Positions 53,318 through 61,929 of a stretch of 64,000 nt of DNA are shown here, piece by piece. Numbering within the stretch: the first letter of the stretch is position 1; every line of letters begins with the position of its first letter. The translations under genes and the position numbers were made by a program. The DNA is from Helicobacter brantae. Lineage in GTDB: Bacteria; Campylobacterota; Campylobacteria; Campylobacterales; Helicobacteraceae. The notes under the pieces were generated by a model. It was not told the DNA's origin, did no database searches, and saw only the letters and a list, made by a program, of their open reading frames with translations. The stretch is from NCBI RefSeq assembly GCF_003364205.1, contig NZ_NXLV01000004.1:1-64000 (forward strand). The letters run 5' to 3'.

Positions 53318-54472
53318 ATGGAAAATATTGTTGTTGAAGAAATCCAACCAGTTTTTGGAGCAAAGATTACAGCTATTGGCGTAGGAGGTGGTGGCTCAAA
53401 TGCTATTAGCAATCTTGTTAGCACAATGGGAAGTCATCCATGTGTGAAGATCGTTGCTGCCAATACCGACAAACAGCACTTAGATCTCTCTCCTGCAAAT
53501 TATAAAATCCGATTGGGAGAGGAGAGGACAAGAGGACTTGGTGCAGGAATGCGTCCTGAAGTGGGAAGAGAAGCAGCTGAAGAGAGTAGAGAAGAGATTA
53601 GAGAGATGCTCCAAGGCTCTGATATTGTTTTTATTGCCACAGGTTTAGGTGGAGGGACAGGGACAGGAGCTTCTCCTGTGATTGCAGAAGTAGCAAAAGA
53701 GATTGGAGCACTCACAGTCTCTATCGTAACCAAACCCTTCAAAAGTGAAGGGCCCAAAAAAGCAAGACTAGCTGAAGAGGGATTAGCCAAGCTTAGGGAG
53801 ATGAGCGATTCAATCATTGTCGTTCCCAATGAAAAGCTTATCCCTATCATTCCAAGAAATGCAGGAAAGGTAGAGTGTTATAAAATCGTTGATGATGTGC
53901 TTGTAAGAGCAGTTACTGGGATTGCAGGGGTAATGCTCAATTATGAGGCCAATAATATGAATCTTGACTTTGCAGATATTGAAACTGTAATGGGGCATAA
54001 AGGCTTGGCATTGATGGGGATTGGAGAGAGCGAGGGGGAAAATGCAGCGACTTCAGCAGTAGAAGATGCACTTAAATCTCCTTTGCTTGAGAGTGTGTCG
54101 ATTCAAGGGGCAATGGGAATCCTAGTCAATTTTGAAACTCACCCTGATTATTCATTCTTAGAGCTTAATGAGGCAGAAACTTATATCCAAGAGTTTGCTC
54201 ATCCCGAAGCAGATGTGAAGTTTGGGACAATTTCACGCCCTGAAATGTCAGAAAATCACGTGCGTGTAACAATCATTGCCACAGGATTTGAAAAAGATGT
54301 AATGCCAAGCAAAGAAGAAAAACAAGACTTTCAAGAAGAGAAACAAAAGCAACAAATGAAACAAGCCATTTCAACAGAGTTTCACCCAAGAGAGTTGTTT
54401 GGGCAAAATTATGATCAAGATAATTTAGATTATCCCACAATTTTGCGTCGCCCCCCTCAAAAATCTAACTAA
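53318..54472 (+). CDS. ftsZ: cell division protein FtsZ
   Basis: Tubulin-like GTPase forming the division ring, 384 aa. The GTP-binding signature GGGTGTGASPVIAEVAKE lies near residues 110-127. GVGGGGSNAI at 21-30 opens the Rossmann part, and NLDFADIETVM provides the catalytic loop. The C-terminal DYPTILRR is the partner-binding peptide. It follows ftsA by 12 nt and overlaps the convergent cca gene by 8 nt at its 3' end. Confidence 0.97.
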   Translation: MENIVVEEIQPVFGAKITAIGVGGGGSNAISNLVSTMGSHPCVKIVAANTDKQHLDLSPANYKIRLGEERTRGLGAGMRPEVGREAAEESREEIREMLQGSDIVFIATGLGGGTGTGASPVIAEVAKEIGALTVSIVTKPFKSEGPKKARLAEEGLAKLREMSDSIIVVPNEKLIPIIPRNAGKVECYKIVDDVLVRAVTGIAGVMLNYEANNMNLDFADIETVMGHKGLALMGIGESEGENAATSAVEDALKSPLLESVSIQGAMGILVNFETHPDYSFLELNEAETYIQEFAHPEADVKFGTISRPEMSENHVRVTIIATGFEKDVMPSKEEKQDFQEEKQKQQMKQAISTEFHPRELFGQNYDQDNLDYPTILRRPPQKSN

Positions 54473-55604
54473 TACTTCTCAAAAGAATTTCTTTTTGGTT
54501 GGGGAGCTCTCCCCTAATCACTTTTTCTAGTAGATTTTCTAAAATCTCTCCGATTTTCTCTCTCTCATATCCCAAAGATGCAATATCGTTGCCATTGACT
54601 TTGAGATCTTTGAGAGAAAAACACTCATCAGCAATCATTAGATTTTGCAAGGTTTTATAAACTCCTTTAGTATCCTTGCCTAGAAGTTTTTGAAGCTCTA
54701 ATAGGGCAGTAAAATTATCATATCCCATGCTCTTAAGCAAAAACTTGATTGAGATTTTGTCATTCTCTAGTGTTTGTTCTTTGTATCTTAGAAGAATCTC
54801 TGTGCGTTTTTGTGTAGTTTTGTCAATCTTTAGTCTTTGCAATGCTCCTAGCTCTTGTTCTGAGCTAAGGATATAGGCAAAGAGGATAGAGAGATTTGAG
54901 ATTTTGTGCTTAAAGGGTTTTTTGAGCTCAGGGAAGACTTGAGTGTAAATGGGGGCAAAGGTTGAGAAGTATTTACTCCAAAATGAGGTTTGAAAAATCC
55001 CAAGCAATTCTTCTCTTATCCTCTCTTGTGAGATATGAGAGAGCAGGGGAGAGCAAGTTAGGGCAGAGTGGAGCGTGTCTTTTTGGGGAGTGAAATCAAA
55101 CCTTGAGCTAAATCTCACTAGCCTTAAAATCCTCAATGCATCTTCTTGAAATCTCATCTTTGCCTCTCCCACACAAGAGATAATCCCTCTCTCTAAATCC
55201 TCTCTTCCCCCAAATGGATCATAAAATCCTGATTTTGTATGGTAAGCAATGGCATTGATTGTGAAATCTCTTCTTTTGAGATCCTCATCTATCTCTTTGC
55301 AAAAGCTTACTTTTGGGTGGCGATAGTCTTGATAGTCTAGCTCTGTGCGAAAAGTGGTGGCTTGGATAATCCCCATAGGAGTTTTTATCCCAATCGTCCC
55401 ATACTTTGCTCCTAGCTCAATAGAGTTTGGGAAAATCTCCAAAACCTCACTAGGAGTAGCAGGAGTGCAGATATCCCAATCTTTTGGAGAAAGTTTGAGT
55501 AGAAAATCTCTTACACAACCCCCTACAAGATAGGAGGGAAAGCCTTTTTTCTCTAGTGTATCAAGAATTTCAAGCACACTTGAGGGGATAAACTCTCTCA
55601 TCAC
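54465..55604 (-). CDS. cca: tRNA nucleotidyltransferase (CCA-adding type)
   Basis: A class II nucleotidyltransferase of the CCA/poly(A) polymerase family, 379 aa. YLVGGCVRDFLL at residues 25-36 and the catalytic K-D-W-D-I-C pair near 40-45 form motif A. R-R-D-F-T-I-N-A-I-A near 110-119 is motif B, and EDALRILRLVRFSSRF is motif D. Whether it adds CCA or only part of it cannot be told. It is coupled to purB by a four-base overlap (ATGA). Confidence 0.9.
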   Translation of the reverse strand: MMREFIPSSVLEILDTLEKKGFPSYLVGGCVRDFLLKLSPKDWDICTPATPSEVLEIFPNSIELGAKYGTIGIKTPMGIIQATTFRTELDYQDYRHPKVSFCKEIDEDLKRRDFTINAIAYHTKSGFYDPFGGREDLERGIISCVGEAKMRFQEDALRILRLVRFSSRFDFTPQKDTLHSALTCSPLLSHISQERIREELLGIFQTSFWSKYFSTFAPIYTQVFPELKKPFKHKISNLSILFAYILSSEQELGALQRLKIDKTTQKRTEILLRYKEQTLENDKISIKFLLKSMGYDNFTALLELQKLLGKDTKGVYKTLQNLMIADECFSLKDLKVNGNDIASLGYEREKIGEILENLLEKVIRGELPNQKEILLRSIS

Positions 55605-56929
55605 TTAAACACACGAGCAAAAAGTGCATCAACATTTTTGAGATAATACTCACTCTCAAAGCACTCTCTAATGCACTTCTCCCCCACAATCCCCACCAAT
55701 TCATTATCTTCTAAAAGATATTGCAAAAATAGGCTCTCTCCCCTCTCATTGATTGCACTTTTTCCCTCTCCCAAAGCCTCCCATACTTTCATTGCATTGC
55801 GTTGGACGATTTTATAACTCTCTTCTCTTGAAAGTCCTTTTTTGGGAAGCTCTAAAAGGACGCGTTGAGAGAAGACTAGCCCACCTGTGAGATTGAGATT
55901 TTTAAGCATATTTTTGGGATAGACAATGAGATTTTTGAGTAAATCACTTAAGCGAGTAAGCATAAAATCCGTAGTAATAAAGCTATCAGGTAAGATAAAT
56001 CGCTCCACAGAGCTATGAGAAATATCCCTCTCGTGCCACAGGGCGACATTTTCCATTGCAGGGATTGCATAGGAGCGAATGATGCGACAAAGCCCTGTGA
56101 TATTTTCACTTAACACTGGATTTCTTTTGTGAGGCATAGCTGAGCTTCCTTTTTGCCCTTTTGAGAAAAACTCTTCAGCCTCATATACTTCAGTTCTTTG
56201 AAAGTGCCTAATTGCCACAGCAATTTTCTCACAACTACTTGCCAAAAGTGCCAAATCACTTATCACTCTAGCATATCTATCTCTTTGAATGACTTGATTA
56301 CTCATTGGAGCAGGGCTAAGTCCCAACTCTTTGCAAACAAACTCTTCAAGCTCTAATGGAGAGTGAGCCATATTCCCCATTGCTCCACTGATTTGCCCTA
56401 CACTAATGGTTTTAAGAGAGTGTTTGAGAGCTTCTTGGTGGCGTGAGATTTCATCATACCATATCCCTAGCACTAGCCCAAAAGTGATAGGCTCTCCGTG
56501 GATTCCATGACTTCTTCCCACCATTAGAGTGTATTTATGCTCCTCTGCCCTCTCTTTGATGACAGCCTTTAGGGTGTCAATATCTTGTAAGATGAGTTTT
56601 AGAGAATCTCTAATCTGCAATGCATTGGCTGTATCGATACAATCACTGCTTGTTACCCCATAATGCACCCAGCGACTCTCTTCCCCCAAAGACTTTGCCA
56701 CAGAGGTGGTAAAAGCGATTAAGTCGTGTTTGGTAACTTTTTCTATCTCATCAATCTCATTGATATCAAATTTGGCATTTTTGATGATTTTCTCCATATC
56801 CTCATCAGGGATAAGTCCGAGTTTATTCCACCCTTTAACGATTGCTTTTTCTACTTCAAGCCACGCTTGATATTTGGCATTAAGATCCCATTTTTTACTC
56901 ATTTCTTCTCTTGCATAGCGACTAACCAT
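55601..56929 (-). CDS. purB: adenylosuccinate lyase
   Basis: Purine biosynthesis lyase of 442 aa from the ATG at 56929, preceded by GAGGAG; the GTG at 56944 is in frame but less likely. The H-Y-G-V-T-S-S-D-C motif near residue 85, RSHGIHGEPITFG near 137, and the signature SSAMPHKRNPVLSENI near 256-271 carry the catalytic histidines and serine. It makes fumarate and AMP from adenylosuccinate. Confidence 0.95.
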   Translation of the reverse strand: MVSRYAREEMSKKWDLNAKYQAWLEVEKAIVKGWNKLGLIPDEDMEKIIKNAKFDINEIDEIEKVTKHDLIAFTTSVAKSLGEESRWVHYGVTSSDCIDTANALQIRDSLKLILQDIDTLKAVIKERAEEHKYTLMVGRSHGIHGEPITFGLVLGIWYDEISRHQEALKHSLKTISVGQISGAMGNMAHSPLELEEFVCKELGLSPAPMSNQVIQRDRYARVISDLALLASSCEKIAVAIRHFQRTEVYEAEEFFSKGQKGSSAMPHKRNPVLSENITGLCRIIRSYAIPAMENVALWHERDISHSSVERFILPDSFITTDFMLTRLSDLLKNLIVYPKNMLKNLNLTGGLVFSQRVLLELPKKGLSREESYKIVQRNAMKVWEALGEGKSAINERGESLFLQYLLEDNELVGIVGEKCIRECFESEYYLKNVDALFARVFK

Positions 56930-56994
56930 TTGTTTGCTCCTCACTTTTTGGTTTTTATCGTTACAATCCTATCTAAAAAACTTTGGTGGATTGA

Positions 56995-57768
56995 ATGGAA
57001 TTGATTGCTTTACTCACTCAAAATAATGTCGCAGGTTTTTTGCTTTTGCTTTTGCGTTTTAGTGGACTCTTTGCTTTTTTTCCTTTTTTTGAGAATCAGC
57101 TTGTGCCTGTGAGCGTGAGAGGGGCGTTGAGCTTTTTTTGCACGATTTTATTTCTCCCTCTTTTGCCCAATGTGAATTATGAGCTGAGTTTGGTGGAGTT
57201 TGTCATCGCTGGAGCAATGGAGATTATGCTAGGGTTTGTAAGTGGGCTAGTGCTAAATTTTGTCTTTCACGCTATCACTTTTGGAGGGGATTTGATGAGT
57301 TTTTCAATGGGATTGACAATGGCAAGTGCTTATGATCCTGTTAGTGGAGCTCAAAAGCCTATCATCGCTCAAATTATCGCAATGCTTGCACTTGTGATTG
57401 CTCTAACTCTTGACTTGCACCATACGCTTTTTTTGCTTGTGGCTGAGAGCTTGCCTCATTTTCTGCTTGGCACTTTTGCCCTTAACTCTCAAATCATAGA
57501 GTATTGTGTGAGTGCTTTTATGGGAATGATTATTATCGGTTTTACTATGGCTTTTCCGATTATGGGAATCTTGCTTTTGAGTGATATTATCTTTGGAATG
57601 ATTATGAAGACAAACCCGCAATTCAACCTCCTAGCAATGGGATTCCCTATCAAGATTGCCATAGGATTTTTTGTCATCACTATTGTTGTGCCCTCAATCA
57701 TCTACCACTTCCAAAGTGATTTGGTTCAAGCTTTGGAGTTTTTGAAAGCGATGTTTTTAAATCATTAG
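56995..57768 (+). CDS. fliR: flagellar export gate protein FliR
   Basis: Type III export gate component, 257 aa, with six or more hydrophobic helices (about residues 12-30, 40-58, 68-95, 125-150, 175-205, 210-240). R-F-S-G-L-F-A-F-F-P-F-F-E near the start and FGGDLMSFSMGLTMASAYDP are family hallmarks. Forms the gate with FliP and FliQ. It stands alone among unrelated genes and its stop overlaps the convergent nucT. Confidence 0.94.
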   Translation: MELIALLTQNNVAGFLLLLLRFSGLFAFFPFFENQLVPVSVRGALSFFCTILFLPLLPNVNYELSLVEFVIAGAMEIMLGFVSGLVLNFVFHAITFGGDLMSFSMGLTMASAYDPVSGAQKPIIAQIIAMLALVIALTLDLHHTLFLLVAESLPHFLLGTFALNSQIIEYCVSAFMGMIIIGFTMAFPIMGILLLSDIIFGMIMKTNPQFNLLAMGFPIKIAIGFFVITIVVPSIIYHFQSDLVQALEFLKAMFLNH

Positions 57769-58289
57769 TAAGGAGTGCATTGAGAAAACATTAGCTTATA
57801 GGTTTGCAATGCTTTTTCTATGCTTTGGGGGTTGGAAGTCATCATTAGTGTTTCATAGTTGTTTTCAAAGGCATTTTTACTCCAGTTTGCTGAGCCTAAA
57901 ATCAGCACGCTTCTATCAATGATTGCCATTTTTTGATGCATTAAGCCTTTGTATTTGCCATTGCCTTTTCCTGAGAGGAGGCAGGTTTGGATATTTTTGT
58001 ATTTGGAGAGATAGCCAATAGTGGATTTTGGATTTTTTTGATTGCTCTCTAGGTCATAAATGATATTGATAGACACCCCACGCCTTGCTGTATCTCTAAG
58101 TGCTTTGGCGATTTCTTTGTTGGTAAAGCTATAAATTGAGATATTGATATTTTCCTTTGCACCTTTAATCAAAGAGATGAGATGAGTGAGGGCAGTTTTT
58201 TGCTCATAGGGCATAAAATAAACAATCTCATTGGCAAAACACAGACTAAAAAATGCAAAATATAGACAAAAAATGCGAAAAAATTTCAA
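57765..58289 (-). CDS. nucT: phospholipase D-family nuclease NucT
   Basis: A 174-aa exported nuclease of the HKD superfamily. Signal peptide is residues 1-19 (ends C-F-A-N). The single HxKx4D motif is H-Q-K-M-A-I-I-D near residues 117-124, followed by LGSANWSKNAFENNYE. As in other short family members, two chains would form one active site. H. pylori NucT is membrane-bound and takes part in DNA uptake and purine salvage. Gene order beside the poly-E protein is conserved. Confidence 0.9.
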   Translation of the reverse strand: MKFFRIFCLYFAFFSLCFANEIVYFMPYEQKTALTHLISLIKGAKENINISIYSFTNKEIAKALRDTARRGVSINIIYDLESNQKNPKSTIGYLSKYKNIQTCLLSGKGNGKYKGLMHQKMAIIDRSVLILGSANWSKNAFENNYETLMMTSNPQSIEKALQTYKLMFSQCTPY

Positions 58290-58329
58290 ATTTTTCTCCT
58301 CTCTGAAATAAACTTCAAATATTAGCAGT

Positions 58330-58335
58330 TATAAT
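58330..58335 (+). promoter_or_regulatory. -10 box upstream of the poly-E gene
   Basis: A perfect TATAAT in the divergent nucT/poly-E gap, about 32 nt before the GTG at 58367. Probably starts the poly-E-gmk transcript. Confidence 0.5.
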
Positions 58336-58366
58336 CTTAAAGAAAAAAATAAAATTGGAGTTTTGG

Positions 58367-59482
58367 GTGAAAATCTTACTAATCAATACAAACCAAGTCG
58401 TGCAAAAACTCATAGAAGTTACGACAAAAAAAATCGAATGCGAACTTATCACACGCGATACACTCAAAGATGTTGAGAGCCATTGTGTGGGGTGTGATTT
58501 GGTCGTCATCGATGATGAAATGCTCAATGGCTATCAAGGAGGAGGACTATCATTTGAGAGCAAATCTCTCTTGCTCTACTCTCTCAACAACCAACACCCC
58601 CTTCTTTTGGACGCTTTCACTTATAGTATCAAAAAGCCTTTTTTGCCTAATGAATTTTTGAATATCCTTGTGGGAATCAGGCAAGAAGATGAGGCAAGAG
58701 AAAAGCAAGAAGCTCAATTTCTTGATGAAAAAGAAATGCTTGCTCATATTGATGAAGATGATGAAGAGGATTTTGATCAATTATTGAGGGATTTGAAAAT
58801 CGGACACATAGGAGAGGAAAAACAAGAAGAAAAAAATGATGAAGATGAGTTACTTTCTAATCTTTTAGATGAAGATTTGCAAGAAGATTTACAAAAAGAT
58901 GAGCATACTTTACCTGAACCTGAACCTGAACCTGAACCTGAACCTGAACCTGAACCTGAACCTGAACCTGAACCTGAACCTGAACCAGAGGCAATGGAGC
59001 AGGAGGCTTTGGAGGATTTAGCACAAGAGCTAGACACTCAGCAACAAGCAATTACAAAAGAAGAAGAACTTCTTGATCAACTAGAATTAGAGAATCTCCA
59101 AAACCTCAAACACCTAGAAGAGATTGAGAATATTGAGAATATTGAGAATATTGAGAATATTGAGAATATTGAGAATATTGAGAGTGATGAGAGTGATGAG
59201 AGTGATGAGAGTGATGAGAGTGATGAGAGTGATGAGAGTGATGAGAGTGATGAGTGGGAGAAACTTCTTGCCAAAAATCAAGGAAGCATTCTCAATCCTA
59301 GCGACATTCAAGAGGTTCAAGAGCTTCTCTCCCAAGTGCAAGATCACAAAGAAGAACTCCCTACAAATCTCTCTTTGCTTCAAGCAATCTTTAGCTCCAA
59401 AACTCCCAAAGAGATTAGAGAGGTTTTAGATGGAATGGATGTAACCATTCATATTTCATTTTCAAAAAAGGAGGATAAATGA
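58367..59482 (+). CDS. poly-E-rich repeat protein (HP0322-like)
   Basis: A protein of about 371 aa. Residues 1-115 look like a receiver-type alpha/beta domain (V-K-I-L-L-I-N-T-N at the start, D-L-V-V-I-D-D near 46, S-I-K-K-P-F near 90), though the usual phosphorylation pattern is uncertain. The middle is highly acidic with three repeat tracts: (PE)13, (ENI)6 and (SDE)8. A short conserved C-terminal domain (about 300-371) follows. The GTG at 58367 has GGAG upstream. It matches the gene called poly E-rich protein in H. pylori, between nucT and gmk. Role unknown. Confidence 0.8.
   Translation: MKILLINTNQVVQKLIEVTTKKIECELITRDTLKDVESHCVGCDLVVIDDEMLNGYQGGGLSFESKSLLLYSLNNQHPLLLDAFTYSIKKPFLPNEFLNILVGIRQEDEAREKQEAQFLDEKEMLAHIDEDDEEDFDQLLRDLKIGHIGEEKQEEKNDEDELLSNLLDEDLQEDLQKDEHTLPEPEPEPEPEPEPEPEPEPEPEPEPEAMEQEALEDLAQELDTQQQAITKEEELLDQLELENLQNLKHLEEIENIENIENIENIENIENIESDESDESDESDESDESDESDESDEWEKLLAKNQGSILNPSDIQEVQELLSQVQDHKEELPTNLSLLQAIFSSKTPKEIREVLDGMDVTIHISFSKKEDK
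58913..58990 (+). repeat. hexanucleotide repeat (CCTGAA)12 plus CCAGAG
   Basis: Twelve perfect CCTGAA units and one variant encode thirteen Pro-Glu pairs. The unit is a multiple of three, so gain or loss changes length without frameshift. Confidence 0.9.
59126..59179 (+). repeat. nonamer repeat (GAGAATATT)6
   Basis: Six perfect copies encode Glu-Asn-Ile. Confidence 0.9.
59183..59254 (+). repeat. nonamer repeat (AGTGATGAG)8
   Basis: Eight perfect copies encode Ser-Asp-Glu, directly after the ENI tract with one GAG between. Confidence 0.9.
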
Positions 59483-60084
59483 GTGCTATTCTCATTCTCT
59501 CAGGTCCTAGTGGAAGTGGCAAAAGCACTTTGTGTTCGGCAATCTCTCAGCATATAGAAAATGTATATTTCTCAATCTCCTCTACCACAAGGAAGCCAAG
59601 AGAGGGGGAGATGGAAGGGAGAGAATACCACTTTTTAAGTCAAGAGGAATTTTTGAGAGATGTAGAGGAGAATAAGTTTTTGGAATGGGCTCAAGTGCAT
59701 ACCAATTACTATGGCACTTCTTTGCGTCCTGTGGAAAAAGCATTGAGTGAGGGCAAAATCGTTGTCTTTGATGTGGATGTGCAAGGACACCATAGTATCA
59801 AAAAGCACTATGGCAAACTTGCCACTTCAGTATTTATCACCACTCCTACAAAAAAAGTTTTATCACAGAGGCTCAAAAATCGCAAAACCGATGAGCAGGA
59901 CATTATCGAGTTGCGTTTGATGCACGCATATAATGAAATGCAACATATTGATGAGTTTGATTATTTGATTGTCAATGACGATATTGAGGAGGCTAAAAGC
60001 TCCATAATTGCAATCACTCAAAGCCTAAGATGCAAACAAACTCCTCATCAAACAAAAAAAATACTCAAAGAGTGGATTGAGTAA
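59479..60084 (+). CDS. gmk: guanylate kinase
   Basis: Converts GMP to GDP; 201 aa. P-loop GPSGSGKST is at residues 8-16. T-T-R-K-P-R-E-G-E near 36-44 and G-R-E-Y-H-F form the GMP-binding site, and V-F-D-V-D-V-Q-G follows near 95. The start overlaps the poly-E stop (ATGA), so the two are co-translated. Confidence 0.96.
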   Translation: MSAILILSGPSGSGKSTLCSAISQHIENVYFSISSTTRKPREGEMEGREYHFLSQEEFLRDVEENKFLEWAQVHTNYYGTSLRPVEKALSEGKIVVFDVDVQGHHSIKKHYGKLATSVFITTPTKKVLSQRLKNRKTDEQDIIELRLMHAYNEMQHIDEFDYLIVNDDIEEAKSSIIAITQSLRCKQTPHQTKKILKEWIE

Positions 60085-60121
60085 GGGTATAATAAACAAA
60101 ATCTAAGTCAAGGAGATTAAA

Positions 60122-60343
60122 ATGGCACCAAGTGCAACACAAATTTTGATTGTATTACTTATCGTGATTTTGCTTTTTGGAGCGAAGAAGATTCCAGAGC
60201 TTGCCAAAGGAATGGGAAGTGGGATTAAGAACTTCAAAAAAGCAATGAAAGAAGATGAAGAAGAAGTGGCAAAAAATGTCGAGGACAAAACAAGTGAGAG
60301 TGTGAAAACAGCTCAAGCAAAAGAAGAGGAAAAACAAGCCTAA
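60122..60343 (+). CDS. tatA: twin-arginine translocase subunit TatA
   Basis: A 73-aa protein: one N-terminal transmembrane helix (residues 5-20) with the [10 protein letters not shown] hinge, then an amphipathic helix and an acidic/lysine-rich tail. It forms the pore of the Tat system, which would export NapA-type proteins. It shares one base with argS and follows gmk by 37 nt. Confidence 0.95.
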   Translation: MAPSATQILIVLLIVILLFGAKKIPELAKGMGSGIKNFKKAMKEDEEEVAKNVEDKTSESVKTAQAKEEEKQA

Positions 60344-61929
60344 TGCTTTACTCCAAAGTCAAAGCTAGACTTGATGAGGTTTTGGGCTGTGATGTTGTGC
60401 TAGAGCGTCCAAAAAACAAAGATTTTGGACACTTTGCCACACCTGTGGCTTTTGTTTTGGCAAAAGTTGAGAGAAAGAATCCAAAAGAGTTGAGTGAGCA
60501 AATCGCCCAAAAGCTTAGAGGCATTGAGCTTTTTAAACAAGTGGATACTCTCAATGGCTATATCAATCTCACACTCAAAGAAGAAATCTTTATCCAAGCC
60601 TTAGAGGAGATTATCTCTAGTGGATTTAAACCTTGCAAAAAAAATGGTGAGAAGATTTTGCTAGAGTATGTCAGTGCTAATCCTACAGGACCTTTGCATA
60701 TCGGACACGCTAGAGGAGCAGTTTTTGGCGATGCACTCTATAAAATCGGAAATTTTTTGGGCTATGAGATAGTCAGTGAGTATTATATCAATGACGCAGG
60801 GGCTCAAATCTCAATGCTAGGACTTTCTATCTTTCTAGCAGGAAGAGAGAATGTTTTGGGAGTTGAGGTAATCTATCCTGAAGAGTATTATCGAGGAGAT
60901 TATATCATTGAGCTTGCAAAAGAGGCAAGCAAGAAGTTTGGCAAAGAGATTTTTGAGAGTGAGGAGAGTATTGCTACACTTTCGGAGTTTGGCAAAGATT
61001 TGATGCTAGAAGAGATCAAAAACAATCTTGCAAGTGTGGGGATTACTTTTGATTCTTTTGTGAGTGAAAAATCTTTGTATTCAAGGTGGAGTGAGGTTTT
61101 AGCCAAACTTCAAAGCAATGGGGGGATTTATGAGAGTGAGGGGAAATTGTGGCTAAAGTCAAGCGAGTATGGAGATGAGAAAGATAGAGTGGTGGTGCGA
61201 GAGAGTGGAGAGCCAACTTACCTAGCAGGGGATATCATCTATCATCAAGATAAATTCCAAAGAGATTATGATCACTATATCAATATTTGGGGAGCAGATC
61301 ATCACGGTTATATCGCAAGAGTGAAGGCTTCTATCGAGTTTTTGGGCTTTGATAGCTCTAAATTAGAAGTTTTGCTCTCTCAAATGGTCAAGCTTCTCAA
61401 AAATGGCTCACCTTATAAAATGAGCAAAAGAGCAGGGAATTTTATCTTGATGCAAGATGTGGTGGAGGATATTGGAGCTGATGCATTGAGATTTGTTTTC
61501 CTCTCCAAAAAAGCTGATACAAGCTTAGAGTTTGATGTCAATGATTTGAGCAAAGAAGATAGCTCAAATCCGATTTTTTATATCAATTATGCCAATGCAA
61601 GGATTTGCACTTTGATTGAGAAGAGTTCAAAAAGCCTTGAAGAGATTAAAAATGCTCCTCTCAATGCCCTCAGCCCACAAGAAGAGTATTTGGTGTTTCT
61701 CTCCACTCAACTCCCTCAAGTCTTAAGCAGTGCATTTTTTGAACGCTCTCCACTCAAAGTCTGTGATTATCTCAAAAATCTTGCAAGTGAATTACACGCA
61801 TTTTATAATGCCCAAAAGATTTTAGGAGAAGAGAGAGAAGAGCAGAAGCTCAAGGTCTTGCTAGGTGTTTCTGTGGCTTTGGAGAGTGCACTTAGGCTTC
61901 TAGGAATCCAAGCCAAGAAAAAAATGTAA
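60343..61929 (+). CDS. argS: arginyl-tRNA synthetase
   Basis: Class I synthetase of 528 aa. The HIGH motif is H-I-G-H in [13 protein letters not shown] near residues 117-129, and the KMSKS-type motif is K-M-S-K-R in [10 protein letters not shown] near 363. The N-terminal Add-1 domain (1-80) and the C-terminal anticodon-binding region (ending [10 protein letters not shown]) are present. Its start overlaps the tatA stop by one base and its stop abuts the ABC exporter. Confidence 0.96.
   Translation: MLYSKVKARLDEVLGCDVVLERPKNKDFGHFATPVAFVLAKVERKNPKELSEQIAQKLRGIELFKQVDTLNGYINLTLKEEIFIQALEEIISSGFKPCKKNGEKILLEYVSANPTGPLHIGHARGAVFGDALYKIGNFLGYEIVSEYYINDAGAQISMLGLSIFLAGRENVLGVEVIYPEEYYRGDYIIELAKEASKKFGKEIFESEESIATLSEFGKDLMLEEIKNNLASVGITFDSFVSEKSLYSRWSEVLAKLQSNGGIYESEGKLWLKSSEYGDEKDRVVVRESGEPTYLAGDIIYHQDKFQRDYDHYINIWGADHHGYIARVKASIEFLGFDSSKLEVLLSQMVKLLKNGSPYKMSKRAGNFILMQDVVEDIGADALRFVFLSKKADTSLEFDVNDLSKEDSSNPIFYINYANARICTLIEKSSKSLEEIKNAPLNALSPQEEYLVFLSTQLPQVLSSAFFERSPLKVCDYLKNLASELHAFYNAQKILGEEREEQKLKVLLGVSVALESALRLLGIQAKKKM

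Noticed and set aside
58913-59254. CRISPR array
   Set aside because: The units are contiguous short coding repeats without spacers and lie in an open frame of a conserved gene.
58777-59274. Minus-strand frames rich in Gly-Ser or Ser-Leu repeats
   Set aside because: They are the reverse reading of the PE/ENI/SDE repeats in the poly-E gene and have no independent support.
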